Shown here: in pieces, positions 27,753 through 36,323 of the stretch
How the letters are laid out: each line of letters begins with the position of its first letter
How positions within the stretch are numbered: the first letter of the stretch is position 1
NCBI RefSeq assembly: GCF_042468235.1
Contig: NZ_CP170386.1
Location: 558,001 to 622,000 of the forward strand
Origin: Lonepinella sp042468235
Lineage (GTDB): Bacteria; Pseudomonadota; Gammaproteobacteria; Enterobacterales; Pasteurellaceae
Reading direction: 5' to 3'
DNA: 64,000 bases
The notes under the pieces: model-generated
Seen by the model: only the letters and a program-made list of their open reading frames with translations
Databases searched by the model: none
What the model was told of the DNA's origin: nothing
Made by a program: the position numbers and the translations under genes

Positions 27753-27816
27753 TATTAAGTAGGGGCGAACCAATGTGTTCGCCTGATATGATTCCATTTT
27801 ATAACAGATTAAAATT

Positions 27817-28257
27817 ATGCCCCTATTTTCCCGAATTCCATTTGATAAGAAACAAATTGAAAATGCAATCGCTGAGTTAGAAAAACAGACATCGGCAGAA
27901 TTACGAGTATATATTGAACGTCATTTACCTAAAAACACTGGAAATTTAGACCGCGCTTTAGCTATATTTAGTCAGCTGGGAATGCACAAAACAGTAGCAC
28001 GTAATGCTGTACTTATTTATATTGCATATAAAGATCAACAATGTTTTATCCTCGGTGATCAAGGGATTCACCAATTTGTTGGTGATGAATTTTGGCACAA
28101 ACAATGTCAGTCTATGATTAGTTATTTTAAGGAAAAACAATATACGATTGGTGTTTTATCGGTAATTGAAAAAATAGGTAAAGAATTATCTATCCATTTT
28201 CCTTATCAGCCAGATGACATTAATGAATTACCAAATGAGGTGATAATTGATGACTAA
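27817..28257 (+). CDS. TPM-domain protein, short form
   Basis: A 146-residue protein lacking a signal peptide, with a TPM (TLP18.3/Psb32/MOLO-1) domain: ALAELEKQTS-like AIAELEKQTSAELRVYIERH, then VLIYIAYKDQQCFILGDQGI and SMISYFKEKQYTIGVLSVIE. It is the cytosolic or loosely attached partner in the LemA-TPM-TPM cluster and its end overlaps the next gene by 8 bases. Biochemical role unknown. Confidence 0.8.
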   Translation: MPLFSRIPFDKKQIENAIAELEKQTSAELRVYIERHLPKNTGNLDRALAIFSQLGMHKTVARNAVLIYIAYKDQQCFILGDQGIHQFVGDEFWHKQCQSMISYFKEKQYTIGVLSVIEKIGKELSIHFPYQPDDINELPNEVIIDD

Positions 28258-29029
28258 ATTATTAAAAACAATAGTCTTTTTAAGCCTTATTTTTGTCAGT
28301 TTACTGGCAAAATCTACCGAATTTCCATCAGTGCCAAATCCATTTCGTTATGTAAATGATTACACTAATACTTTGTCAGAACAGGAAAAACAGTATTTTG
28401 AAAATAAACTTTATCAATATGGTAAAGAAACTAGCTCACAAATTGCGTTAGTTATTATTCCTACTACAGGTGAACAGGAAATTGCTCAATATACAGCAGA
28501 ATTAGGTGATAAATGGGGGATTGGTCGTAAGCAGTTAAATAATGGTGTATTGTTTTTGGTAGCAAAAAATGATCGGAAAATATTTATTGCTACAGGGCAA
28601 GGTTTACAAGGGGTATTACCAGATGCCTTTTTATCTCAACTGATTCGACAAGGTATTTTGCCTTATTTTAAACAGGGTCAATATGCACAGGGTATCAATA
28701 ACGGTTTAGAACATATTATTGCTGCGAGTAAAGGTGAGTATGCTGCTCAAGTAGAAGAAGAGGATCTAATGGATCAAATCGCACCTTTTATCATGGTAGT
28801 AATATTTATCCTATTTGTGTTATTTGGCGAAATAAGTTGGCGTAGAAAACCGTATATTAGCCCAACTGCTAACCATAATTTACAAAATGCAGCGATTATT
28901 GCAGCATCTGTTTTAAACAGTCGTCGCCGTGGTAGCGGAGGTGGTTTCGGCGGTGGCTTTGGCGGAGGTTCTGGTGGTGGCTTCGGTGGTGGCGGTTTTG
29001 ACGGCGGTGGTGCTGGGGGCAGTTGGTAA
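28250..29029 (+). CDS. TPM-domain protein, YgcG-like, with Gly-rich tail
   Basis: A 259-residue protein starting at ATG 28250, inside the end of the previous gene. Signal peptide (KLLKTIVFLSLIFVSLLAKS), TPM domain at about residues 30-165 (LGDKWGIGRKQLNNGVLFLV, IFIATGQGLQGVLPDAFLSQ), a membrane helix (PFIMVVIFILFVLFGEISW), and a tail of GGGFGGGF-type repeats ending in SW. This is the usual build of proteins beside LemA. Exported TPM proteins have been linked to envelope or phosphatase functions; none can be assigned here. Confidence 0.88.
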   Translation: MTKLLKTIVFLSLIFVSLLAKSTEFPSVPNPFRYVNDYTNTLSEQEKQYFENKLYQYGKETSSQIALVIIPTTGEQEIAQYTAELGDKWGIGRKQLNNGVLFLVAKNDRKIFIATGQGLQGVLPDAFLSQLIRQGILPYFKQGQYAQGINNGLEHIIAASKGEYAAQVEEEDLMDQIAPFIMVVIFILFVLFGEISWRRKPYISPTANHNLQNAAIIAASVLNSRRRGSGGGFGGGFGGGSGGGFGGGGFDGGGAGGSW

Positions 29030-29158
29030 ACCACACAATATTTTATAATAATTGATAGATTTACTTGGTTATTACACAAGGTCGAAAACTTGTGATAGAA
29101 TGACCGCACTTTTAGCTATCAAATTAAATAAGCAGTAAAACTATAATAAGGAAATCCT

Positions 29159-29485
29159 ATGGAAACTTTAGATAAAATCAAGAAACAAATTGCTGAAAAC
29201 CCAATTTTAATTTACATGAAAGGCTCACCAAAATTACCTTCTTGTGGATTTTCAGCTCGTGCAGTAGAAGCATTAATTAATTGTCAGGTACCTTTTGGCT
29301 ATGTGGATATTTTACAACACGCAGATGTCCGTGCAGAATTGCCTAAATATGCTAATTGGCCAACATTCCCCCAACTATGGGTTGAAGGTGAGTTAATTGG
29401 TGGATGTGATATTGTATTAGAAATGTACCAATCTGGTGAGTTACAAACTTTATTAAAAGAAGTTTCAGTACGTCACCCTGAATAA
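29159..29485 (+). CDS. grxD: Monothiol glutaredoxin 4
   Basis: A 108-residue CGFS-type glutaredoxin. The active site is SCGFSARAVEALI at about residue 29-41, with the glutathione-binding segments WPTFPQLWVEGELIGGCDIV. It carries or transfers [2Fe-2S] clusters and pairs with BolA-type proteins. RBS AAGGAAATCCT. It is the last chromosomal gene before the integrated island. Confidence 0.95.
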   Translation: METLDKIKKQIAENPILIYMKGSPKLPSCGFSARAVEALINCQVPFGYVDILQHADVRAELPKYANWPTFPQLWVEGELIGGCDIVLEMYQSGELQTLLKEVSVRHPE

Positions 29486-29501
29486 AGATTAATAAAGTTG
29501 T

Positions 29502-29537
29502 AAAAAAAACCTAGAACGAATGTCTAGGTTTTTTTGT
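29502..29537 (+). terminator. grxD terminator
   Basis: AACCTAGA (29508-29515) and TCTAGGTT (29523-29530) form a stem flanked by A8 and T7, 20-50 bases past grxD and just before attL. Confidence 0.85.
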
Positions 29538-29542
29538 TAGTG

Positions 29543-29559
29543 GACTAGCTGGACTCGAA
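29543..29559. other. attL core
   Basis: GACTAGCTGGACTCGAA, identical to 44294-44310 in the tRNA-Val T-arm/acceptor region. Here it is an isolated remnant without the rest of a tRNA. Confidence 0.9.
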
Positions 29560-29611
29560 ATCGTATATTAATACATTGATTTTTAATAGAAAGTTAATTT
29601 AATTTCTTACA

Positions 29612-29638
29612 AGATACTACATACGATACTACTAAAAT
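29612..29638. repeat. Left integrase arm-site candidate
   Basis: A 27-bp sequence starting AGATACTACATACGATAC that recurs in direct orientation at 44141-44167 with one mismatch. Both copies lie just inside the two att cores, the place of integrase arm-binding sites. Confidence 0.6.
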
Positions 29639-29658
29639 ACAATTCGATGAACATTTGG

Positions 29659-29689
29659 AGCAGACGTTATACAGTCTGCTTTTTATTTT
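29659..29689 (+). terminator. Terminator-like hairpin at the island's left end
   Basis: AGCAGAC (29659-29665) pairs with GTCTGCT (29674-29680) and is followed by TTTTATTTTA. It would insulate the island from outside transcription. Confidence 0.6.
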
Positions 29690-29750
29690 AGACTGCCTTT
29701 TAAATATAGCAAGATTTATTATTTTGCCCTGTGTTTTAAATTTTATTAAA

Positions 29751-29866
29751 AAGGTATTCACCCATTCACCTTTTAATAAAAAATCCTTATATATTAATAT
29801 ATTATAGGGTGAATACCTTATTTTTAAGTGAACACTAGTGTTCACTAGTGTTCACTAGTGTTCACT
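29751..29866. repeat. Left iteron cluster, candidate replication origin
   Basis: A perfect 13-bp inverted pair, AAGGTATTCACCC (29751-29763) and GGGTGAATACCTT (29807-29819), encloses 43 very AT-rich bases. Next comes AGTGAACACT (29827-29836) followed by three tandem copies of AGTGTTCACT (to 29866). All are variants of a GGTGAACAC-like unit that also occurs beside the replication gene at 42732-42836. Nothing in this 590-bp region (29486-30076) codes for protein. Confidence 0.7.
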
Positions 29867-29946
29867 CTATAAAAAAGCCTAAAAATTCTGTAATTATAGA
29901 TTCTTTCTTTATTCCAAAGATTAAAAAATAATCAATCAAAAATTAT

Positions 29947-29959
29947 TTACTTATCATAA
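29947..29959. promoter_or_regulatory. Shared 13-bp motif before the capsid gene
   Basis: TTACTTATCATAA occurs here, about 120 bases upstream of the capsid gene, and in inverted orientation at 37935-37947 upstream of alpA. It may be a regulator site common to the two transcription units. Confidence 0.45.
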
Positions 29960-30076
29960 CCGACCGTATCCAATCGCTCAAAAAACAGGCTATTTACATT
30001 CTCTTGAATGGGCTTATATTATGATATGGGCTGATTGTAGCCGTCTTAATTAAGATAAATATCAAAGGATTAAATT

Positions 30077-31264
30077 ATGTTTAAAAAACTTTTAGAACTA
30101 CGCCAACAAAAGGCAAAGCACGTTGAAGATATGCGTAACATTTTGAGTAAAGCGGATGCGGAAAACCGCAGCTTAAATGAAACTGAATCAGCAGATTTTG
30201 ATAAATTAAAAGGTTCGGTTAAACAGTTAAGCGATGAAATTTCCCGTTATGAATCTGTGACAGATGAAGAACGTAACCAAGCAGGAAAACCAGTAGAAAC
30301 AAGCAGTAAAGCTCAATTCGGAAACGATGAGCTACGCCATTACATTAAAACAGGTGAATTGCGTTCTACGCTATCCACGACTGCAAATGATGACGGCGGT
30401 TATACAGTAATCCCGCAATTAGATAAGCAAGTAATGAGCCGTTTAACTGATGACAGCATTATGCGTCAGATTTGTAATGTGGTTCGCTTGCCTGTGGGTG
30501 CGAAAGAGTATAAGAAACTTGTTTCTGCTGGTGGTGCGGTGATTAATCACGGTGAAGAAGGGCAAGCACGCACGGCGACCAATACACCGAAATTAAATGA
30601 AGTCACCATTGCTTTAAATCCGATTTATGCCTATCCGAAAACCACGCAAGAAATTTTAGATTTTTCGTCTATTGATGTTTTAGGTTGGTTGACGGAAGAA
30701 ATTTCAGAAAGTTTTGCAGAAACTGAAGAAGTAGATTTGACCGATGGCGACGGTAATAAAAAATCAAAAGGCTTGTTAGCTTATGCCCGTTCTACTAATA
30801 GCGATAAATCACGCCCGTTTGGCGAGTTGCAAAAATTAGAAGTTGCAGGGGCAGATAAAATCACCGCAGATAATTTAATTGATTTGTTCTATACCTTACA
30901 TAGTAAATATCGTAAAAATGCCGTTTGGGTGATGTCTTCTACCATTGCAGCGATGTTGCAAAAAATCAAAAATAAAAACGGTGATTATATTTGGCGTGAC
31001 GGCTTAACCGCAGACGCTCCCGCAACGCTTTTAGGTCGTCCTGTTTATTTCCTTGAAACAATGCCAACGGGTGGAGCGAATCAAGCCGTATTAGCGTTTG
31101 GTGATTTTAAACGCGGTTATTATATCGTAGACCACGAAACAGGCGTACGCACTCGACCAGATAACATTACAGAGCCAGGCTTTTATAAAGTCCATACCGA
31201 TAAATATTTAGGCGGTGGCGTAGTGGATAGCAATGCGATCAAGTTTATTGAAACGACTGCTTAA
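30077..31264 (+). CDS. Phage major capsid protein, HK97 fold
   Basis: A 395-residue HK97-family coat protein. The first about 100 residues are charged and helical (LLELRQQKAKHVEDMRNIL to YESVTDEERNQAGK), the delta/scaffold domain that the prohead protease removes. The mature shell domain begins near NDDGGYTVIPQLDKQVMSRL and contains YAYPKTTQEILDFSSIDVLG and a C-terminal DRTDGDGNKKSKGLL-like ETDG region (VDLTDGDGNKKSKGLLAYA). RBS AAAGGATTAAATT. It is the first gene of the island, upstream of its own protease and portal, the reverse of the usual HK97 gene order. Confidence 0.93.
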   Translation: MFKKLLELRQQKAKHVEDMRNILSKADAENRSLNETESADFDKLKGSVKQLSDEISRYESVTDEERNQAGKPVETSSKAQFGNDELRHYIKTGELRSTLSTTANDDGGYTVIPQLDKQVMSRLTDDSIMRQICNVVRLPVGAKEYKKLVSAGGAVINHGEEGQARTATNTPKLNEVTIALNPIYAYPKTTQEILDFSSIDVLGWLTEEISESFAETEEVDLTDGDGNKKSKGLLAYARSTNSDKSRPFGELQKLEVAGADKITADNLIDLFYTLHSKYRKNAVWVMSSTIAAMLQKIKNKNGDYIWRDGLTADAPATLLGRPVYFLETMPTGGANQAVLAFGDFKRGYYIVDHETGVRTRPDNITEPGFYKVHTDKYLGGGVVDSNAIKFIETTA

Positions 31265-31314
31265 TAAATTCGATACAGGGGGCGTTAAGCCCCTTTTTTG
31301 TCAGTGGGTAGAAT

Positions 31315-31869
31315 ATGAATAAAGATTTTGAAATTAGATCCGCAGATGTTCAGGCGGAAAATAAAAAACTGATTGGCTATGTGGTGAAATGGGATAGCCC
31401 TAGCGAATTATTATGGGGGGATTTTATAGAGCGTTTTTCCCCTAACGCCTTTGCAGAAAGTTTAGCGAGTGGGTCGGATATTCGGGCATTATTTGAACAC
31501 GATTACAGCAAGTTATTAGGCAGAACGAAAGCCAATACGTTAAAACTGGAAGAAGATAAGATCGGGTTACGTTTTGAATTAACGCCGCCTGATACGACCC
31601 TAGGGCGTGATTTATTGGTTAGTGTAGAGCGTGGCGATATTTCGGGCATGTCTTTTGGCTTTTTGGTTAAATCCGAACAATGGGATTTTGATGTGACACC
31701 TTGCCAGCGAACAATTAAAAATGCGGAATTAGTGGAAATCACAGTAACGAGTATTCCTGCTTATCCTGAAAGTAATATTCAGATTGCCAAGCGTTCAATG
31801 GAACAGGCAAAAATTAAGCAAAAACCGACCGCACTTTTACACCGTTGGGCTGAATTAGCGGGGCTTTGA
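31315..31869 (+). CDS. Prohead maturation protease, HK97 family
   Basis: A 184-residue serine protease that cleaves the capsid delta domain during head maturation. The N-terminus RSADVQAENKKLIGYVVKWD and the candidate catalytic His in LFEHDYSKLLGRT and Ser in GDISGMSFGFLVKSE match the family. It overlaps or abuts the portal start. An uptake signal is at 31828. Confidence 0.92.
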   Translation: MNKDFEIRSADVQAENKKLIGYVVKWDSPSELLWGDFIERFSPNAFAESLASGSDIRALFEHDYSKLLGRTKANTLKLEEDKIGLRFELTPPDTTLGRDLLVSVERGDISGMSFGFLVKSEQWDFDVTPCQRTIKNAELVEITVTSIPAYPESNIQIAKRSMEQAKIKQKPTALLHRWAELAGL

Positions 31870-31871
31870 TT

Positions 31872-33086
31872 ATGTGGTTATTTGGACGAAAAAAAGAACA
31901 GCGTAGCACCCAAGTCAATATTGATGAACTGCTTTCTTATTTGGGCGTAAGCAATACAGGTGCAGGGGAATTTGTCAGTCCGCAAACCGCCGAAGCCTTG
32001 CCAGCGGTAATGAACGCCGTAACGGTGATTAGTGAAGCGGTGGCAAGTATGCCTTGCTATTTGTATCAGCTTAAAGATGACGGACGGGAAAGAGTTTTTA
32101 ATCACCCTATTGACTATCTGCTTAATGAAATGCCTAACCGCAATCAAACCCCTTATCAGTTTAAATACACGATGATGCGACACTGCTTGCTAAATGGCAA
32201 TGCTTATGCGGTGATTGGGTGGGATAAAAAAGGACAGCCAGAAAGCCTAACACCTTATCCGCCAAGTGCGGTAAATATTATCCGTTTAGTGGGTGGCAAG
32301 TATATTTATCAAATTACCGACCTAGACGGAAACACGCACCAATACTTACAGGATGAGATTTTACATTTACGCCATTCTAGCCTTGATGGCTTTATGGGGC
32401 GTTCGCCTGTGACGATTTGCCGTGAAGCAATCGGGCTAGGATTAGCACAGCAAAAACACGGGGCAAGCGTGATGAAAAATGGCTTAATGGCGAGCGGTTT
32501 AATCACTACAAGCGAATGGTTAGACGAAGCCAAGGCACAAAAAGCCATTAAAGCCCTAGAGCGTTACAAAGGGGCTAAAAATGCGGGTAAAACGCCAGTT
32601 CTTGAGGGGTCAATGGAATATAAGCAGCTAGGCATGACAAACCAAGATGCGGAATGGTTGCAGAGCCGAACATTTACAATCGGGGATATCGCACGCATTT
32701 TTAATATCAGTCCGATTTTTTTACAGGAATATTCAAACAGTAGCTATTCAAATTTCAGTGAAGCAAGCCGAGCATTTTTATCACAGACTTTGCGTCCATG
32801 GCTAACCAATTTTGAACAACAGCTAAAAGATGCCTTAATGGTTGATGTGGCAGATAGAACCGCACCCCGTTATTTAATTGAATTTGATACCGCTGATTTA
32901 TTGCGAACCAGTCAGAATGAACGCTTTAGTAGCTATGAGATTGCGATTAAATCGGGCGTGATGTCACCGAATGAAGTAAGAAGACGTGAGGGGCTTACGC
33001 CTTATGCTGGTGGCGATGAATTTAGCCAAGCATGGAAGCAAACAGTCGAAGTTAAGCAAGGTGATAGCAATGGCACGAATGATTAA
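31872..33086 (+). CDS. Phage portal protein, HK97 family
   Basis: A 404-residue protein forming the dodecameric DNA gate of the capsid. I chose ATG 31872 (MWLFGRKKEQRS); a TTG at 31866 inside the protease stop is an alternative. Typical family segments are FVSPQTAEALPAVMNAVTVI, VASMPCYLYQL, GNAYAVIGWDKKGQPESLTP and IARIFNISPIFLQEYSNSSY. An uptake signal is at 32264. Confidence 0.93.
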   Translation: MWLFGRKKEQRSTQVNIDELLSYLGVSNTGAGEFVSPQTAEALPAVMNAVTVISEAVASMPCYLYQLKDDGRERVFNHPIDYLLNEMPNRNQTPYQFKYTMMRHCLLNGNAYAVIGWDKKGQPESLTPYPPSAVNIIRLVGGKYIYQITDLDGNTHQYLQDEILHLRHSSLDGFMGRSPVTICREAIGLGLAQQKHGASVMKNGLMASGLITTSEWLDEAKAQKAIKALERYKGAKNAGKTPVLEGSMEYKQLGMTNQDAEWLQSRTFTIGDIARIFNISPIFLQEYSNSSYSNFSEASRAFLSQTLRPWLTNFEQQLKDALMVDVADRTAPRYLIEFDTADLLRTSQNERFSSYEIAIKSGVMSPNEVRRREGLTPYAGGDEFSQAWKQTVEVKQGDSNGTND

Positions 33087-33426
33087 GGCTGGCAAATATA
33101 ACAAGGTGATTACGTTGCAGAATCGCAATTATGCCAAGGAAAAAGAGAGCGGTTATTCTAGCGGCTACAATCCAATATGGGAAGATTTTGCGACTGTTCG
33201 TGCGAGTGTAGAGCCTATTCAAGGGCGTGAATATTTTAGCGGTCCTTTTCAAATGGGTGAAAATATTATTCGGGTGCGAATTCGTTATATTGACAATGTA
33301 GATCGGAAAATGCGAATTAAATACGGCGATAGATTGTTAAGCATTTATTCAGTAATTGATAGCAAAGATGAGCATAGAGAACTGCAATTAATGTGTAAAG
33401 AGGGTGAAGCCTATGGAAACCACTAG
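33070..33426 (+). CDS. Phage head closure/head-tail adaptor protein
   Basis: A 118-residue protein starting MARMIKAGKYNKVITLQNRN, the N-terminal strand pattern of SPP1 gp16/HK97 gp7-like stoppers, with EPIQGREYFSGPFQMGENII and VIDSKDEHRELQLMC as the other family segments. It overlaps the portal gene by 17 bases and the next connector by 14. It seals the portal and provides the docking face for a tail. Confidence 0.85.
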   Translation: MARMIKAGKYNKVITLQNRNYAKEKESGYSSGYNPIWEDFATVRASVEPIQGREYFSGPFQMGENIIRVRIRYIDNVDRKMRIKYGDRLLSIYSVIDSKDEHRELQLMCKEGEAYGNH

Positions 33427-33739
33427 CAACAGTTTAATCAATCTTCAAGAAGTAAAAGCACATTTAAATTTAACCGATGATTTTAATTTAGATGATAGCT
33501 TACTTACTGGATTTATTAACGTCAGCGTTGAAGTAGCACAAAAGCATATTGGCAAAGTATTTGGCGAACAGGAAACAGATTTAACGATTCCATTTTATCC
33601 AGCAATCAAGGTCGGTTGCTTGATGTATGTCGCTCACTTGTACACTAACCGAGAAATCACAACTGACACTGCTCAAACCATTATACCAATGACTATCAGC
33701 AGTTTATGGAATGTGTACAGAGAGCCTTGTATCTATTAG
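33413..33739 (+). CDS. Head-tail connector protein (gp6-like)
   Basis: A 108-residue helical adaptor: LINLQEVKAHLNLTDDFNLD DDSLL-type start, then a helix VSVEVAQKHIGKVFGE and a C-terminal helix WNVYREPCIY. This is the HK97 gp6/YqbG connector pattern that forms a ring below the portal. It overlaps the adaptor gene. Order adaptor then connector is the reverse of HK97. Confidence 0.82.
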   Translation: METTSNSLINLQEVKAHLNLTDDFNLDDSLLTGFINVSVEVAQKHIGKVFGEQETDLTIPFYPAIKVGCLMYVAHLYTNREITTDTAQTIIPMTISSLWNVYREPCIY

Positions 33740-33748
33740 GGGGAAGTT

Positions 33749-34108
33749 ATGCCAATTCAACCATTAAAACGTTGTAGTTATCCGAATTGTAGAAATCGGG
33801 TTAGATTTGGGCGATGTGAAGAACATAAGCCAAAGGATAAGCGAGCAAGTGCTAGTAAACGTGGTTACGACCACAAATGGAGCAGATATAGAGCCGAATA
33901 CTTAAAGCACCGCCCTTTATGCGTGATGTGTTTAGAGAAAGGAAAATATACAGCTGCAACTGTAATCGACCATATTAAACCCGTAGAGAACGGACAAGCC
34001 GATCCGAATTTCTGGCGGTCAGATAATCATCAACCATTATGCCGTGATTGCCATAGCTATAAGACAAGAGTCATAGACCAACGTGGATTCGGAGCAAAAA
34101 AGCAATAA
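33749..34108 (+). CDS. HNH endonuclease, packaging-associated
   Basis: A 119-residue HNH nuclease with zinc-binding Cys pairs (CSYPNCRNRVRFGRC, CVMCLEKG, CRDCH). The HNH core is at about residues 72-105: VIDHIKPVENG, then DNHQPLCRDCHSYKT. HNH proteins encoded next to terS-terL take part in cos cleavage with the terminase. RBS GGGGGAAGTT. Confidence 0.92.
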   Translation: MPIQPLKRCSYPNCRNRVRFGRCEEHKPKDKRASASKRGYDHKWSRYRAEYLKHRPLCVMCLEKGKYTAATVIDHIKPVENGQADPNFWRSDNHQPLCRDCHSYKTRVIDQRGFGAKKQ

Positions 34109-34171
34109 TAAACTTAAAGATTAGTTTTTATTTAAATATCAATAAGTTATATTTTGTTTTAAATTTGTTTT

Positions 34172-34235
34172 AGACGGGTGGGGGGAGTTTTGAAAAGAAA
34201 ATCCCAAGCCTAACGAACCGCCCGCCCAACTCAAT
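34172..34235. other. Candidate cos (packaging) site
   Basis: A GC-rich island in an otherwise AT-rich 165-bp gap between HNH and terS: GACGGGTGGGGGGAGTTT (34173-34190) and CCGCCCGCCCAACTC (34218-34232), partly inverted. This is the position of cos in HNH-containing HK97-type phages. No cut site can be named. Confidence 0.5.
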
Positions 34236-34273
34236 TTTTACGCACGGCAATTTTTTAGAGAATAAGGAAAGCC

Positions 34274-34642
34274 ATGAACAAACAGAAAACATACAGAACG
34301 CCAGAGTTCTTAGATAATATTGCTAAGAGCCAATGGAAAGCACGCATTAAACAGCTATCAGAGCGTGGCGATATTAAGCCAGAGGATTTAACCAATTTAG
34401 AAATCTATTGCGAAAATTACGCTATTTGGCGGCATTCCGTAGCGGATTTAGCCAAGAATGGATTTGTTATTACCAATTCACAGGGGACAAAATCAAGAAA
34501 CCCTGCTTTGTCTGCTAAATCGGATGCTGAAAAAGTGATGATCAAGATGTCAACCCTATTAGGATTTGACCCCGTCAGCCGTAGAAAAAATCCAGTAGAA
34601 AGCGAAGAAGCAGATCAGCTTGATAATATTCTAGCAATGTAA
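34274..34642 (+). CDS. Terminase small subunit, P27 family
   Basis: A 122-residue DNA-recognition subunit. Helical throughout with NIAKSQWKARIKQLSERGDI, CENYAIWRHSVADLAKNGFV and the C-terminal LGFDPVSRRKNPVESEEADQ, the P27-type tail with the LGLTPxxR-like motif. RBS AATAAGGAAAG. It ends 2 bases before terL. It should decide which DNA is packaged, here presumably island DNA. Confidence 0.9.
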   Translation: MNKQKTYRTPEFLDNIAKSQWKARIKQLSERGDIKPEDLTNLEIYCENYAIWRHSVADLAKNGFVITNSQGTKSRNPALSAKSDAEKVMIKMSTLLGFDPVSRRKNPVESEEADQLDNILAM

Positions 34643-34644
34643 CT

Positions 34645-36312
34645 ATGAGCATTTGGCACGATTACGCATTATCAGTAAGGGATAACAAGATAAACGCTTG
34701 TAAACGCATTAAGCAAGCGGTAGAGCGTTATTTTGCTGATTTAGCCAACCCTGATTATATCTTTGATGAAAGTACCGTAGCCAAGTTTATTGCCTTTTCC
34801 AGATTATGCCCGCACGTCAAAGGACACCTAAGGGGGCAACCGATAGCGTTAAGCGACTGGCAACAATTTCTATTTGCCAATATTTTGGGCTTTAAATATC
34901 GTGATACAGGTTTAAGAAAATACCGATCCGCCTACATTCAAGTGGCAAGAAAAAATGCAAAATCAACGGTTGCAGCCGTGCTGGCGAATTGGTTTTTAAT
35001 AATGGAACAAGGTCAGCAAGATATTTACACCGCAGCCGTAAGCCGAGACCAAGCCCGAATAGTATTTGATGACGCTCGTCAGATGTGTTTGCTTTCTCAA
35101 CCCTTGCGGAAACGCTTAAATATTCAACAGCATAAACTTATCAACCCAAAGAACAACAGCTTAATGCGACCTTTAGCGGCTAAATCAAGCACCATTGAGG
35201 GAACTAACCCAAGCCTTGCTATTGTGGACGAATACCATTTACACCCTGACAACAGCGTATATTCAGCCCTAGAGCTAGGGCAAGGGGCAAGACCACAAGG
35301 GCTTTTATTTGCGATTACAACCGCAGGCAGTAATACTATTTCAGCCTGTAAACAGCATTATGATTATTGTTGTCAGATTTTGGACGGCAACGAGCAAAAC
35401 GAAAGTATCTTCATAATGATTTTTGAGCTAGACGAAGAAAGCGATATTGATAACCCTGATAATTGGATTAAAGCCAATCCGAATATTAGTAAATCTATTC
35501 CTTATTTAGATTTTGAGAACACAATCAGAAAAGCTAGGGGTATTCCGTCAGAATGGGTGGAAATGCTCACTAAACGCTTTAATGTATGGTGTAACGGGCA
35601 AACACCGTGGCTTAATTTAGATGCGTGGGCGTTATGTCAGCGTAGCTATGATGATAGCGATTTACTGCAATCTGACTGCTATATGGGCTTAGATTTATCC
35701 AGCACGAGCGATTTAACCAGTATTTGTTATAGCTTTCCAGTTGAAAACAAAGTGCGGTTATATTGTCGTCATTATATCCCAGAATATCAGCTTGAAAACG
35801 TGGCAAATAAAAACCGTGCTATTTACCGCCAATGGGTACGGCAAGGCTGGCTAACGACTACAACGGGCGACTGTATCGATTATGACAAAATCCGAGATGA
35901 TATTTTAAAAGACGCTGAAAGATTTAATATCAAAATGATTGGCTTTGATGTTTGGAACGCCACACATTTACGTACACAATTACAATCAGCAGGGCTAGAA
36001 GTAGAACCCTTTCCGCAGACTTATCAACGATTCAGCCCCGTAGCAAAATCAGTAGAAGTGCTAATTAATCGTAAACTGATTGAACATAACGGCGACCCTG
36101 TTTTAGCGTGGGCATTATCTAACGTGGTAATGGAAACGGATGCAAACGCCAATATTAAACCGAACAAGAAAAAGGCAGCGAATAAAATTGACCCTGCCAT
36201 AGCGTTTTTAATGTCTTATGGTACGTATCAGCTTGAATACGGCGATCTGATTTTTGAGCTATCAGAAGCACATCAGCAAGCATTGCAAGATTTTAACGGA
36301 ATTGATTTATAG
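34645..36312 (+). CDS. Terminase large subunit
   Basis: A 555-residue packaging motor. The ATPase has a deviant Walker A YIQVARKNAKSTVAAVLANW (about residue 101) and Walker B SLAIVDEYHLHP (about residue 191). The C-terminal RNase H-like nuclease begins with YMGLDLSSTSDLTSI (Asp metal ligand) and includes FDVWNATHLRTQLQSAG. This is the P27/HK97-type TerL. Full length. An uptake signal is at 35750. Confidence 0.94.
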   Translation: MSIWHDYALSVRDNKINACKRIKQAVERYFADLANPDYIFDESTVAKFIAFSRLCPHVKGHLRGQPIALSDWQQFLFANILGFKYRDTGLRKYRSAYIQVARKNAKSTVAAVLANWFLIMEQGQQDIYTAAVSRDQARIVFDDARQMCLLSQPLRKRLNIQQHKLINPKNNSLMRPLAAKSSTIEGTNPSLAIVDEYHLHPDNSVYSALELGQGARPQGLLFAITTAGSNTISACKQHYDYCCQILDGNEQNESIFIMIFELDEESDIDNPDNWIKANPNISKSIPYLDFENTIRKARGIPSEWVEMLTKRFNVWCNGQTPWLNLDAWALCQRSYDDSDLLQSDCYMGLDLSSTSDLTSICYSFPVENKVRLYCRHYIPEYQLENVANKNRAIYRQWVRQGWLTTTTGDCIDYDKIRDDILKDAERFNIKMIGFDVWNATHLRTQLQSAGLEVEPFPQTYQRFSPVAKSVEVLINRKLIEHNGDPVLAWALSNVVMETDANANIKPNKKKAANKIDPAIAFLMSYGTYQLEYGDLIFELSEAHQQALQDFNGIDL

Positions 36313-36323
36313 GAGTAAATAGA

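Noticed and set aside
28774..29109. Proline-rich open frame on the minus strand
   Set aside because: It is only the complement of the Gly-rich tail of the TPM protein.
29827..29866. Tandem 10-bp repeats looking like a small CRISPR array
   Set aside because: The units are directly adjacent with no spacers and no cas genes are near; they fit replication iterons.
35612..35806. Minus-strand frame in the terminase gene
   Set aside because: Shadow of the TerL nuclease domain with no start context.
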